Source: Methylobacterium sp. Leaf108 (GTDB lineage: Bacteria; Pseudomonadota; Alphaproteobacteria; Rhizobiales; Beijerinckiaceae). Taken from it: a stretch of 64,000 bases of DNA. Position 1 is the first letter of the stretch; every line of letters starts with the position of its first letter. Positions 18,422 through 28,688 of the stretch are shown piece after piece. Location: the NCBI RefSeq assembly GCF_001423265.1, contig NZ_LMND01000030.1, positions 210,996 through 274,995 of the forward strand. The letters run 5' to 3'. The notes below the pieces were generated by a model. That model saw only the letters and a program-made list of their open reading frames with translations, did no database searches and was not told the origin of the DNA. The translations under genes were made by a program, and so were the position numbers.

Positions 18422-20227
18422 ATGCAGCGTGCCCATACGATGCCCTTCGGCGCGGAGACGACCAAGGATGGGACCCGGTTCGCCCTCTGGGCCCCAACCG
18501 CCGAGCGGGTCTCGCTCGTGCTCGACGGGGTCGACCACGACGTACCCGATGTCGGCGGCGGATGGCGCGTCCTGACGGTCCCCGGCATCGGCAGCGGCGC
18601 ACGCTACGGGTATCGCATCGACGGTGACCTCGTCGTTCCCGATCCGGCTTCGCGTTTCCAGCCCGACGACGTGTCTGGCCTCAGCGAAGTCGTGGATGGA
18701 CACGCTTATGTCTGGACCGATGCCGCCTGGAAGGGCCGGCCGTGGGAAGAGGTCGTGCTCTACGAACTCCACGTCGGCACCGCGACGCCGGAGGGCACCT
18801 ACGCCGCCCTTGCCGACAAGCTCGAGGATTTGTGCGATCTCGGCGTCACCGCCATCGAATTGCTGCCACTCGCCGACTTCAAGGGCACCCGCAACTGGGG
18901 CTACGACGGTGTGCTGCCCTATGCTCCCGACGCCGCATACGGCACGCCCGACGATCTCAAGCGCCTCGTCGAACGCGCCCACGGCCTCGGGCTGATGGTC
19001 TTCCTCGACGTCGTCTACAATCACTTCGGCCCGGCCGGGAACTATCTCAACGTCTACGCCAAGACCTTCTTCACCGAGCGTCACCAGACACCCTGGGGGG
19101 CCGGCATCAACGTCGATGGCGAGGACAGTGGCCGCGTCGTGCGCGACTTCTTCTTCCAGAACGCACTCTACTGGCTGGAGGAATACCATTTCGACGGCCT
19201 GCGTTTCGATGCGGTCCACGCGATCCTCGACGATTCCGAGACGCATTTCATCGGTGAGCTTGGCGAGACGATCCGGGCCCGCCTGCCCGGCCGGCAGGTC
19301 CATCTGGTGCTTGAGAACGAAGCCAACCAGGCACGCTGGCTCGAACGGGGTGCGGACGGGAAGGCCAGGCAGCACGACGCGCAATGGGCCGACGACCTCC
19401 ACCACTGCTGGCACGTGCTGCTGACGGGCGAGGACGCCGGCTATTACGCCAGCTTCTCCGACAAGCCCGTCGCGCATCTGGCGCGCTGCCTGTCGGAGGG
19501 CTTCGCCTATCAAGGCGAGCCGTTCCCGACCCTCGACAACCATCCGCGCGGCGAACCCTCGGCCCATCTGCCGCCCTCGGCCTTCGTCACCTTCCTCCAG
19601 AACCACGATCAGGTCGGGAACCGGGCCCTGGGCGAGCGGCTGAGCGCGCTCAGCGACCCGAAGAAGCTCGCGCTGGCACGGGCCGGGCTGCTGCTCGCGC
19701 CGCAGATCCCGATGCTGTGGATGGGCGAGGAATGGTCGGCCACCGCCCCGTTCCTGTTCTTCGTCGATTTCGCGCCCGACCACGACCTCAACAAGGCGGT
19801 TCGCGAGGGGCGCCGGCGCGAGTTCAAGAGCTTTGCGGCATTCGCCGACGACACCTCCGTGATCCCCGATCCGACCGAGGAGGCGACGTTCCTCGACTCC
19901 AAGATCGACTGGGCCGAGCGTGACCGGCCGGGCCACCGCGAGGTCTGGGCCGATACCCGCAATCTCCTGCAGATCCGCCGCCAGTCGGTGGTGCCGCTGA
20001 CGAAGTCCCGCTATCTCGGGGCGCAGGTCCACCTGCCGCGGCCCGACGTCGTGGATTGCACTTGGCGATACGAGGCCGGCTCTCTGCGCTTCCTTGCCAA
20101 TCTCGGCACCGACGACTTCGAGACGCCGTCGGACGGCGGTCACATCATCTGGTCCAGCGACGCCGGCGATTCGACGATACTCCTGCCGTCCTGGACCGGC
20201 ATTTTCCTGACGAAAGCCGCCCAATGA
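18422..20227 (+). CDS. treZ: Malto-oligosyltrehalose trehalohydrolase
   Basis: A 601-residue GH13_10 enzyme that cuts trehalose from the end of the maltooligosyl-trehalose made by TreY. The N-terminal beta-sandwich (MPFGAETTKDGTRFALWAPTAERV) precedes the barrel. VTAIELLPLADFKGTRNWGYDG is a family signature. The nucleophile is Asp263 (GLRFDAVHAILDD), the acid/base Glu298 (HLVLENEAN) and the third acid Asp396 (LQNHDQVGNRA). The ATG at 18422 (MQRAHTM) is chosen with GAGG upstream; the second ATG at 18440 is an alternative. Its stop overlaps the malQ-treY start by four bases (ATGA), coupling the two steps of the pathway. Confidence 0.94.
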   Translation: MQRAHTMPFGAETTKDGTRFALWAPTAERVSLVLDGVDHDVPDVGGGWRVLTVPGIGSGARYGYRIDGDLVVPDPASRFQPDDVSGLSEVVDGHAYVWTDAAWKGRPWEEVVLYELHVGTATPEGTYAALADKLEDLCDLGVTAIELLPLADFKGTRNWGYDGVLPYAPDAAYGTPDDLKRLVERAHGLGLMVFLDVVYNHFGPAGNYLNVYAKTFFTERHQTPWGAGINVDGEDSGRVVRDFFFQNALYWLEEYHFDGLRFDAVHAILDDSETHFIGELGETIRARLPGRQVHLVLENEANQARWLERGADGKARQHDAQWADDLHHCWHVLLTGEDAGYYASFSDKPVAHLARCLSEGFAYQGEPFPTLDNHPRGEPSAHLPPSAFVTFLQNHDQVGNRALGERLSALSDPKKLALARAGLLLAPQIPMLWMGEEWSATAPFLFFVDFAPDHDLNKAVREGRRREFKSFAAFADDTSVIPDPTEEATFLDSKIDWAERDRPGHREVWADTRNLLQIRRQSVVPLTKSRYLGAQVHLPRPDVVDCTWRYEAGSLRFLANLGTDDFETPSDGGHIIWSSDAGDSTILLPSWTGIFLTKAAQ

Positions 20228-23200
20228 GCGCCGACCTCGAAAAACTCGCCGATCTCGTCGGGGTCGCGAACGGCTACACCGACGCATTCGGGCAGCCCGT
20301 CGAGACCAGCCTCGAGACCCGCCGCGGCATGCTCGCCGCCCTCGGGATCGCGGTCGACGACGACGCGGAGATCGCGGCGAGCCTGGAACGGGTGGAAGAC
20401 CTGCGGTGCGGCCTGATCCCATCGCTGCTGCCGGTCGAGTCGCGGCGCGCGGCCAGCATTCCGCTGCGGGTGTCGTCGGCATCGGGCCATGTCGCCTGGA
20501 AGCTCGTCGACGAGCGCGGTCAGGTCCGCGAGGGCCGCGCCGCCCTCGGCGAAGGCGAGGACGCGACCTTCTCGCTCCCGCCCCTTACGCCGGGCTATCA
20601 CCGCCTCACCGCGTCCCTCGGTGACCGGCGCGGGCAGGCCTGGGTGATCGCGGCGCCCAAGCGCTGCTGGCGCCCGCGGGCCTATGCCGACGAGGGCGCC
20701 CGGGATTGGGGGCTGGCCGCCCAGCTCTACGGGCTGCGCTCGCCGGACAACCTCGGCATCGGCTCCTATGCCGATGCGGGACGTGCCGCCCGCGACGCGG
20801 GCCTGCGGGGCGCATCGTTCCTCGGCCTCAGCCCGGTCCATGCCTTGTTCGAGTCGGACCGCAGCAAGATTTCGCCCTATTCGCCGTCTTCGCGCCTGTT
20901 CCTCGAGACACTGTTCATCGAGCCGGGGACCCTGCCCGGGTTCGCAGGCTCACGCGCCGCGGCACGACTCGCCGAGATGGCGCCGCGGGTCGAGGCGCTG
21001 CGCGAGGCGGCCCTCGTCGACCACGCGGGCATCTGGGCCGTGCTGTCGCCCGTCCTTCAGGTGTTGTGGGAGGATTCCCCGGCGCGTCGGGGCCGGGACG
21101 CAGACTTCCAGGCCTTTCGCGAGGCCGGCGGCCCCGACCTCGAAGCGCATGGGCGCTTCGAGGCGCTATCGGCCTTCTATCAGGCCCGCGGCGCCCATTG
21201 GGTCGGCGATTGGCCGGAGGAGATGCGGTCCGCCGGCTCCGATGCGGTGGCGGCTTTCGCCCGCGAGAACGCGGAATCGGTCAGCTATCACGTCTGGCTG
21301 CAGTACCTCGCCGATGTCCAGCTCGGGGCAGCGTCGCAGGCCGCATTGGGGGCGGGGATGAGGCTCGGCCTCTATCGCGATCTCGCCGTCGGCGCGGATC
21401 GCGGCGGCTCCGAGGTCTGGTCGCACCCGGATCGGTTCGCCCTGGGCGTGTCGATCGGCGCTCCGCCCGATCTCCTCGCCCCCAAGGGCCAGGATTGGGG
21501 CCTGCCGGCCTTCGATCCCCTGGCCATGGAGCGCGATGGCCTTGCCGCGTTCCGCGCCCTGGTGCAGGCCAACATGCGCCATGCCGGTGCGATCCGCATC
21601 GACCACGCCTTCCAGCTCGCCCGCCTCTTCCTGATTCCCTCTAACGGCTCGGCCCGCGACGGCGCCTATGTGGCGATGCCCTTCGACCCCATGCTGGCGG
21701 TGTTGCGGCTCGAGAGCCACCGCGCCAAGTGCCTCGTCATCGCCGAAGATCTCGGCACCGCGCCTGACGGGTTCTCCGACGCCTTGATGCGTGTCGGCAT
21801 CCTGAGCTACCGCATCCTCGCGTTCGAGCGCGAGAACGACGGACGCTTCAAGCCGCCGGCCGCCTATCCGCGCGATGCGCTCACCGCCATCACCACCCAC
21901 GACCTGCCGACCTTCGTCGGCTGGTGGCGCGTGGTCGACACCGACACCCGCCAGGCTCTCGGGCTCTACGATGCCGAGCGGGCCGAGGCCGAGCGCCTCG
22001 GCCGCGTCACCGAGCGGGCCAGACTGACGGAGGCCCTGGCGGCAGATCAGCTGTTGCCGAGCTACGATCCGCCCGAGGCGGCTCCCTTCGAGGCCGCCGC
22101 TCGCTACCTCGCCCGTGCGCCGTCGATGCTGACGGCGGTGCAATACGAGGACGTGGTCTCCGAACTCAGCCAGGCCAACGTGCCCGGGTCGACGGAGGGC
22201 TATCCGAACTGGCGGCGCAAGCTCGACCGCAGCCTCGAGGCCATCGCCGCCCCCGGCGGGCCCCTGGCCAAGCTCGCGGCTTCCCTGTCGGCCGAAGCGC
22301 GTGGGCCGCGTTCGGGTGCGGCACGGCTCGCCTCGGCGCCGCCGCGGGCGACCTACCGCTTGCAGTTCCACGAAGGTTTCACCTTCGCGGACGCCGAGCG
22401 GATCATTCCGTACCTGGAAAAGCTCGGGATCAGCCACGTCTACGCATCGCCGATCCAGAAGGCGCGGCCCGGCTCGACCCATGGCTACGACATCGCCGAT
22501 CATGCCACCATCAATCCGGAGCTTGGCGGCGAGGAGGCCTTTGTGCGCTTCTCCGAGACGCTGCACGGGCACGGCCTCAAGCTGCTCCTCGACATCGTGC
22601 CCAACCACATGGGCGTCGGCGGCGCCGACAACCCATGGTGGCTGTCGGTGCTTGAATGGGGCGGGCTGTCGCCCTTCGCTCATGCCTTCGACATCGACTG
22701 GTCGCGGCTCGGCGCCAACAACAAGCTGGTGGTTCCCTTCCTCGGGGACCGCTACGGCGAGGCCCTGGAGAGCGGCAAGCTCGACCTGAAGTTCGACGCC
22801 GCCAAAGGCGCCTTCAGCGTCTGGCACTACGAGCACGCCTTTCCGGTCTGCCCGCTGCAGTATCCCTCAATCCTCAACCGCGCACTGGCTGCCCTGAACG
22901 AGGTCGGCGACGCCGCCGCCTTCGAGGTCCTCAGCATCTCCGAGCAGCTGCGCCTGATGGGCGAGGAAACGAGCTACGAGCGCCGGCGCGGTTTCCCGGC
23001 CGAGGCGGAAGAGCTCAAGGAGCGCCTGGCGGAGGCGGTGGCGGCGTCCTCCGCCCTCGGTGACGCGATCGAGCGGACCCTGCGGTTGTTCAACGGCGCC
23101 GAGGGTTATCCCGACAGCTTCGGCCCCCTCCACAGGTTGCTCGAATTGCAGTCGTACCGTCTCGCCCATTGGCGGGTCGCGGCGAGCGACATCAACTATC

Positions 23201-25134
23201 GTCGCTTCTTCGACGTGAATTCCCTGGCGGGCCTGCGCGTCGAGAAATCCGACATCTTCCAGCGCTCGCACGAGACCATCTTCCGGCACGTCCGCGAGGG
23301 CCGCATCGACGGGCTGCGCATCGACCACATCGACGGCTTGGCCGATCCCCTCGGCTACGCCCGCGCGCTGCAGGCGGCGGTCGGTCCCGGCTTCTACGTG
23401 GTGGTGGAGAAGATCCTGGAGCCCGGTGAGAAGCTGCGTCCATGGCCTGTCGCCGGCACCACCGGGTACGACGTGCTCAACCAGCTCGACGGCATCCTCG
23501 TCGATCAAGGCCGACGCACGGAGGTGCGCAAGCTCTACGAGGCGAGCACCGGGTTCGACGAGCCCTACAAGTTCATGCTGCGCGCGGCCAAGGCCGAGAT
23601 CCTCGAGATCAGCTTCGCCAGCGAGCTCGAGGTGATGACCTCCGACCTGAAGCAGATCGCCGACGCCGACCGTCGCACCCGCGACTTTTCGGTGAACGCC
23701 ATCCGCCGCGCCTTGATCGAGATCATCGCGCGCTTCCCGACCTACCGCAGCTACCTGCCCGGCGACCTCGACGAAAGCGACGTGGAGGACGAGGACATCC
23801 GCCTGATCGAGGGTGCTGTGAAGAAGGCCAAGCGCTGGAGCGCCCTGCCGGATCGGTCGGTCCACGACTTCGCGGCGGACGCGCTGCTCGGACGGATCGA
23901 CACGGCGGCTCCCGGGCGTCCGGACCCGGCGGTGATCCTGCGCTTCCGCCGTCGCTTCCAGCAGCTCACCGGCCCGGTGATGGCCAAAAGCCTGGAAGAT
24001 ACGCTGTTCTATCGTTACGCGGCCCTCCTCGCCCTCAATGAGGTCGGTGGCGATCCGGGCGAGTACGGCCTGTCGGTGGAGCATTTCCACGCGTTGCAGG
24101 TGGCGCGCGCCCGCGACTGGCCCAACGCGATGATCACCACGGCGACCCACGATACCAAGCGCGGCGAGGATGCCCGCACCCGACTGCTCGCCCTGTCCGA
24201 GATTCCCGAAGAGTGGGCGCAGGCCTGGGCGAGCTGGCAGGAGATCGCCGCTTCGCACCTGACCGTCATCGACGACGAGGCCGTGCCTGACGCCAACGAC
24301 CAGTGGATGTTCTTCCAGGCGATCCTCGGGGCTTGGCCGCTCGAATTGCTGGAGCGCGACGACGAAGCGGCCATCACCGATTTTCGCGAGCGGCTCGGCG
24401 CCTATTCAGAGAAGGCGCTGCGCGAGGGCAAGCGCCGGTCGAGCTGGGTCAACGTCGACGAGGCTTACGAGGGCGCGGTCAAGGCGTTGTTCGCCAAGTT
24501 GATCGCACCGGGGTCGGACTTCCTCGACCGGCTGCGTCCGTTCGCGCGCCGACTCGCCCACCTCGGCATGATCGCCAGCCTCGGCCGCACCGTCCTCAAG
24601 GCGACCCTGCCTGGCCTTCCCGACACCTACCAGGGCACGGAGAACTGGGATTTTTCCTTCGTAGACCCCGACAATCGCCGCCCGGTGGACTATTCGGCGC
24701 TGTCACAGGCCCTCTCCGGCGAGGCGGACGTGGCCTCCCTGCTCGGCACCTGGCCGGATGGACGCGTCAAGCAGGCGACGCTGGCGCGACTTCTCCAGGA
24801 TCGCGCGGCCCGGCCGTCCTTCTACGCGGACGCCGACTACATCGCGGCCCCCGCCGCCGGTGACATGGCCGGGCACGTCCTCGCCTTCACGCGCTCGGCC
24901 AGCACCAGCGGCGAGGGTGATCTGATCGTGGCGGTTCCACGTCTCGTGTCGGGCTTGCCGGGAGATGGCGTGTGGTCGGCGTCGCGCTTTGCCGGGACCG
25001 TTCTCCCGGTGCCGGGTGAGAGCCGGTGGACCGACCTCGTCACCGGACGCGACGTGGCGGTCGGTGACGGCCGGCTCGATGTCGCCGATCTCTTCGCGCA
25101 ACTGCCATACGCCGTCCTTAAACGGACGGGTTGA
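20224..25134 (+). CDS. malQ-treY: 4-alpha-glucanotransferase / maltooligosyl trehalose synthase fusion (MalQ-TreY)
   Basis: A single 1636-residue open frame joins two enzymes. Residues 1-690 are a GH77 amylomaltase with nucleophile Asp460 (AIRIDHAFQL), acid/base Glu508 (LVIAEDLGT) and Asp560 (TTHDLPTFVGWW). After a short Ala/Arg/Pro-rich linker, residues from about 706 are a GH13_26 TreY that turns the reducing-end maltose unit of a maltodextrin into trehalose. It begins RATYRLQFHEGFTFADAERI, with LLLDIVPNHMGVG, nucleophile Asp1034 (LRIDHIDGLADP), Glu1062 (VVVEKILEPGEKL) and Asp1310 (TATHDTKRGEDARTR). All six catalytic acids are present, so both halves should be active. MalQ could rebuild chains long enough for TreY from short dextrins. 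There is no stop or frameshift at the junction. It is coupled to treZ by ATGA overlap. Confidence 0.95.
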   Translation: MSADLEKLADLVGVANGYTDAFGQPVETSLETRRGMLAALGIAVDDDAEIAASLERVEDLRCGLIPSLLPVESRRAASIPLRVSSASGHVAWKLVDERGQVREGRAALGEGEDATFSLPPLTPGYHRLTASLGDRRGQAWVIAAPKRCWRPRAYADEGARDWGLAAQLYGLRSPDNLGIGSYADAGRAARDAGLRGASFLGLSPVHALFESDRSKISPYSPSSRLFLETLFIEPGTLPGFAGSRAAARLAEMAPRVEALREAALVDHAGIWAVLSPVLQVLWEDSPARRGRDADFQAFREAGGPDLEAHGRFEALSAFYQARGAHWVGDWPEEMRSAGSDAVAAFARENAESVSYHVWLQYLADVQLGAASQAALGAGMRLGLYRDLAVGADRGGSEVWSHPDRFALGVSIGAPPDLLAPKGQDWGLPAFDPLAMERDGLAAFRALVQANMRHAGAIRIDHAFQLARLFLIPSNGSARDGAYVAMPFDPMLAVLRLESHRAKCLVIAEDLGTAPDGFSDALMRVGILSYRILAFERENDGRFKPPAAYPRDALTAITTHDLPTFVGWWRVVDTDTRQALGLYDAERAEAERLGRVTERARLTEALAADQLLPSYDPPEAAPFEAAARYLARAPSMLTAVQYEDVVSELSQANVPGSTEGYPNWRRKLDRSLEAIAAPGGPLAKLAASLSAEARGPRSGAARLASAPPRATYRLQFHEGFTFADAERIIPYLEKLGISHVYASPIQKARPGSTHGYDIADHATINPELGGEEAFVRFSETLHGHGLKLLLDIVPNHMGVGGADNPWWLSVLEWGGLSPFAHAFDIDWSRLGANNKLVVPFLGDRYGEALESGKLDLKFDAAKGAFSVWHYEHAFPVCPLQYPSILNRALAALNEVGDAAAFEVLSISEQLRLMGEETSYERRRGFPAEAEELKERLAEAVAASSALGDAIERTLRLFNGAEGYPDSFGPLHRLLELQSYRLAHWRVAASDINYRRFFDVNSLAGLRVEKSDIFQRSHETIFRHVREGRIDGLRIDHIDGLADPLGYARALQAAVGPGFYVVVEKILEPGEKLRPWPVAGTTGYDVLNQLDGILVDQGRRTEVRKLYEASTGFDEPYKFMLRAAKAEILEISFASELEVMTSDLKQIADADRRTRDFSVNAIRRALIEIIARFPTYRSYLPGDLDESDVEDEDIRLIEGAVKKAKRWSALPDRSVHDFAADALLGRIDTAAPGRPDPAVILRFRRRFQQLTGPVMAKSLEDTLFYRYAALLALNEVGGDPGEYGLSVEHFHALQVARARDWPNAMITTATHDTKRGEDARTRLLALSEIPEEWAQAWASWQEIAASHLTVIDDEAVPDANDQWMFFQAILGAWPLELLERDDEAAITDFRERLGAYSEKALREGKRRSSWVNVDEAYEGAVKALFAKLIAPGSDFLDRLRPFARRLAHLGMIASLGRTVLKATLPGLPDTYQGTENWDFSFVDPDNRRPVDYSALSQALSGEADVASLLGTWPDGRVKQATLARLLQDRAARPSFYADADYIAAPAAGDMAGHVLAFTRSASTSGEGDLIVAVPRLVSGLPGDGVWSASRFAGTVLPVPGESRWTDLVTGRDVAVGDGRLDVADLFAQLPYAVLKRTG

Positions 25135-25307
25135 GACGATCCGAACCCTTCCCCGACGCAAAGGGGGAGGGCGCCTCGCCGCGGGCGGGGCATGAGGGGG
25201 ACGGCGACCGGGTCCGAGTGATCAGGTTGGCCACCCTCGAACTCTCAGTGCGCGGCCCCCTCTCTCGCAGAGGCCCGAGGGCGCGCGACGACCGATAGGA
25301 CGAAGAC

Positions 25308-28300
25308 ATGAACGCTCCCAATCCCGCAAGGACCTCCGCGCAGCGGGCCGACGCCGGCCTCGTGGCGCTGCCCGCCACCCTGGCGCCCAGGGCCGAGGGG
25401 CCGCGGATCTACAACCTTTTCCCGCTCCTGGTGGGGCCCGTGTCCGCCTGGACCGCCGAACTGCCGCGCATCGCCGCGATGGGGTTCGACTGGATCTACC
25501 TCAATCCGTTTCACCAGACCGGCGGTTCGCGCAGCCTCTATGCCGTTTCGGACATCGAGCGCCTGGACGAGCGGTTCCGCGACCAGGACGGAACGTCCGA
25601 CGACGACCAGGTCCGCCGCTTCTGCGCGGCGGCGCAGGAGCTCGGTCTCTCGGTGATGACCGATCTCGTCATCAACCACACCGCCAAGGACGGCCCCCTC
25701 GCACGCTCGCGGCCGGATCTGTTCGTCCTCGACGAACACGGGCATCCCGAAAGCCCCTATGCGGTCGATCCCGACGACCCGACGATCCGCACCGTCTGGG
25801 GCGACCTCGCCGAATTGAATTATCATTCGGAGGCCGCCGCCCATGAGCTGACCAAGCTCTGGGCCGCCTACATCAACCGCCTGCAGGACCTCGGCGTGAG
25901 TGGATTCCGCTGCGACGCCGCCTACAAGGTGCCGCCGGAGGTCTGGCGTGTCCTGATCCAGTCGGCCAAGGCGATCGAGCCGGACTGTTTGTTCGCAGCC
26001 GAGACGCTGGGATGTACCTTCGAGGAGGCGCAGGCCACCGCCGGCTCCGGCTTCGACTACCTCTTCAACTCCTTTGCCTGGTGGGATCTCAAGGCGCCGT
26101 GGGCGCTGGAGCAATACGAGCGCCTGCGCGTCATCGCGCCCTCGATCGCGTTCCCCGAGAACCACGACATGCCGCGCCTCGCGGCGCAGGCGCCGGGCGA
26201 CGCCGCGGCGATCGCCCGGCATCTCAAGGCCCGCTACACCCTGGCCGCGTTCTTTTCGGCCGGTGTCTTGATGCCGATCGGCTACGAGTGGGGCTACGCG
26301 CGTCCGCTGCACGTGGTCGAGACGACGCCTGAGGCCCGCGAGACCGCCACGGGGGTGGACATCTCGGCCTCCATCGCCGCCATCAATGCGCTGCGGGCCG
26401 AGTTGTCCGCCGCCAACGTTGAGGGCGCCCAGGCGCGGATCTCGGCGCCGGACGCGGCGGTGGTCGCGCTGATCCGCTTCGATACCGGCCACGCCGCCTC
26501 GGCCCGCCACGCGGTGCTGGTGCTCCACAACCCCACCGACGCGCCGGCCGTTCTGGAGCCCGGACCCCTTCTCGCCCGTACCGGCGGCATGCTCGGTACC
26601 TTCGTCGATCGAACGCCCGAGGTGGAGCCGATCGCCTTCCGGGCCGGGGGGGTCGTCACGCTTTCACCGGGCGAAGTCCGTATCCTGGCGGCCGAGCGAC
26701 CCAAGGTCTCGCGCTGGCCGACACCGACGAACCCGGACGGTCGCGGCCGCGTCGTGATCGAGGCCGTCAGCCCGGAGATCGACGGCGGTCGTTCCGCGGT
26801 CAAGCGCGTGGTCGGCGAGCGCGTGGCGGTGGCCGCCGACGTCTTCAGCGACGGCCACGACATCATCGCCGCCGCGATCCTGTCGCGCCCGGCCGGCGAG
26901 ACCGAATGGCGCCGCGATCCGATGACCTTCGTCGACAACGACAGCTGGGGAGGGTCCTTCCCGCTGGAGCGCAATGCCCGCTACGTCTTCACCATCGAAG
27001 CGTGGCGAGACGGCTTCGCCTCGTGGATGCGCGACACCCTCAAGAAGCGCAACGCCGGCGTCGACGTGCGCCTGGAGACCATCGAGGGCGTCGCCATCGT
27101 CCAGGATGCGGCGAGCCGCGCCGAGGAGCCCGATGCCGCAGCACTCGAATCCCTGCTCGTGGCTCTCGACCTGGAGCAGGCGGGGTCGGCGGCGCAGCTC
27201 GACCTGATCCTGGCGCCCGAGACCGCCGCTCTCGTTCAGCGCAATGCCGAACGCCTGAACCTCTCGCGGTATCCCGTCGAGGTTCCAGTGATCGCCGATC
27301 GCCTGGCGGCGCGATTCTCCGCCTGGTACGAGATCTTCCCGCGCTCGCAATCGGGCGACGTCAACCGCCACGGCACCTTCGACGACGTCATCGCGCGTCT
27401 GCCGCAGATCCGCGAACTCGGCTTCGACGTGCTGTACTTCACGCCGATCCATCCGATCGGGCGCACCAACCGCAAGGGCAAGAACAACACCCTCAAGGCG
27501 CTGCCCGGTGACGTGGGCTCGGTCTATGCCGTGGGTGCGGAGGAGGGCGGCCACGAGGCGGTCCATCCCGACCTCGGGACGCTCGAGGATTTCTCGCGGC
27601 TAGTCGCGGCCAGCCATGCCTACGGCATGGAGATCGCGCTCGACTTCGCGATCCAGTGCTCGCCTGACCACCCCTGGATCAAGACCCACCCGGAATGGTT
27701 CGAGTGGCGGCCCGACGGCACCCTGAAGTTCGCCGAGAACCCCCCGAAGAAGTACGAGGACATCTCGAACGTGCATTTCTACGGCGGCGCGCTGCCGTCG
27801 CTGTGGATCGAATTGCGCGATATCGTCATGGGCTGGGCCGAGCGCGGCGTTCGCATCTTCCGCGTCGACAACCCCCACACCAAGCCGATCCCATTCTGGG
27901 AATGGATGATCGCCGAGGTCAACGACCGCTATCCCGACGTCATCTTTCTGGCCGAGGCCTTCACGCGGCCCAAGATGATGAAGAAGCTCGCCAAGGCCGG
28001 CTATCAGCAGAGCTACACCTACTTCACCTGGCGCGACACAAAGGCCGACCTCATCGCCTATTCCACGGAACTGGCCGGAGAGATGGGCGAGTACTATCGG
28101 CCTAATTTCTTCGCCAATACGCCGGACATCAACCCGATCTATCTCCAGACCAGCGGTCGGGCCGGGTTCGTCGTGCGCGCCACGCTGGCGGCGACACTGT
28201 CGTCCGTCTACGGCATCTACAACGGCTTCGAGATGTGCGAGGCCGAGCCCTATCCGGGTAAGGAAGAATATCTGAACTCGGAGAAGTACGAGCTCAAGGC

Positions 28301-28688
28301 GTGGGATTATCACCGCCCCGGCAACATCCGTGAGCACATCATCAAGCTCAACCGCATCCGTCGCGACAACCCCGCATTGTGGGATTTCCGGAACGTCGTC
28401 TTCACGGCTGCGGGCGACGACGAGATCGTGGCCTATGCCAAGACCACGCCGGAAGGCGACAATTGCATCTTCGTGATGGTCAACCTCGATCCGCGCAACC
28501 GTCGTGAATGCACCTACGAGGTGCCGCTCTGGCTGCTGGGCCAGCCCGACGACGGCGCGGTCGAGGTGGAGGACCTGTTGCAAGGATACACGTTCCAACT
28601 GCGCGGCAAGTCGCACCGCATCGCCCTCGACCCGGCCGAGCGGTCGTGTGTGATCTGGCGCTTGAGGGCACCGCGACGGGTTGCGTGA
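25308..28688 (+). CDS. glgE: GlgE maltosyltransferase with an extra N-terminal alpha-amylase domain
   Basis: An 1126-residue protein with two amylase-type modules. Residues about 30-460 form a GH13-like barrel of their own (RIYNLFPLLVGPVSAWTAEL) with an apparently complete acid set: Asp203 (GFRCDAAYKV), Glu232 (FAAETLG) and Asp287 (PENHDMPRL). Residues about 465-1126 are GlgE (GH13_3), which adds maltose from maltose-1-phosphate to a glucan end. This part has an N-domain (GRGRVVIEAVSPEIDGG), FSAWYEIFPRSQSGD, LYFTPIHPIGRTNRKGKNN, nucleophile Asp854 (FRVDNPHTKP) and Glu883 (FLAEAFTRP). Ordinary GlgE proteins are about 660-700 residues. The N-terminal activity is unassigned; a hydrolase or transferase on maltodextrin is possible. 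ATG 25308 follows AGGA. Confidence 0.93.
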   Translation: MNAPNPARTSAQRADAGLVALPATLAPRAEGPRIYNLFPLLVGPVSAWTAELPRIAAMGFDWIYLNPFHQTGGSRSLYAVSDIERLDERFRDQDGTSDDDQVRRFCAAAQELGLSVMTDLVINHTAKDGPLARSRPDLFVLDEHGHPESPYAVDPDDPTIRTVWGDLAELNYHSEAAAHELTKLWAAYINRLQDLGVSGFRCDAAYKVPPEVWRVLIQSAKAIEPDCLFAAETLGCTFEEAQATAGSGFDYLFNSFAWWDLKAPWALEQYERLRVIAPSIAFPENHDMPRLAAQAPGDAAAIARHLKARYTLAAFFSAGVLMPIGYEWGYARPLHVVETTPEARETATGVDISASIAAINALRAELSAANVEGAQARISAPDAAVVALIRFDTGHAASARHAVLVLHNPTDAPAVLEPGPLLARTGGMLGTFVDRTPEVEPIAFRAGGVVTLSPGEVRILAAERPKVSRWPTPTNPDGRGRVVIEAVSPEIDGGRSAVKRVVGERVAVAADVFSDGHDIIAAAILSRPAGETEWRRDPMTFVDNDSWGGSFPLERNARYVFTIEAWRDGFASWMRDTLKKRNAGVDVRLETIEGVAIVQDAASRAEEPDAAALESLLVALDLEQAGSAAQLDLILAPETAALVQRNAERLNLSRYPVEVPVIADRLAARFSAWYEIFPRSQSGDVNRHGTFDDVIARLPQIRELGFDVLYFTPIHPIGRTNRKGKNNTLKALPGDVGSVYAVGAEEGGHEAVHPDLGTLEDFSRLVAASHAYGMEIALDFAIQCSPDHPWIKTHPEWFEWRPDGTLKFAENPPKKYEDISNVHFYGGALPSLWIELRDIVMGWAERGVRIFRVDNPHTKPIPFWEWMIAEVNDRYPDVIFLAEAFTRPKMMKKLAKAGYQQSYTYFTWRDTKADLIAYSTELAGEMGEYYRPNFFANTPDINPIYLQTSGRAGFVVRATLAATLSSVYGIYNGFEMCEAEPYPGKEEYLNSEKYELKAWDYHRPGNIREHIIKLNRIRRDNPALWDFRNVVFTAAGDDEIVAYAKTTPEGDNCIFVMVNLDPRNRRECTYEVPLWLLGQPDDGAVEVEDLLQGYTFQLRGKSHRIALDPAERSCVIWRLRAPRRVA

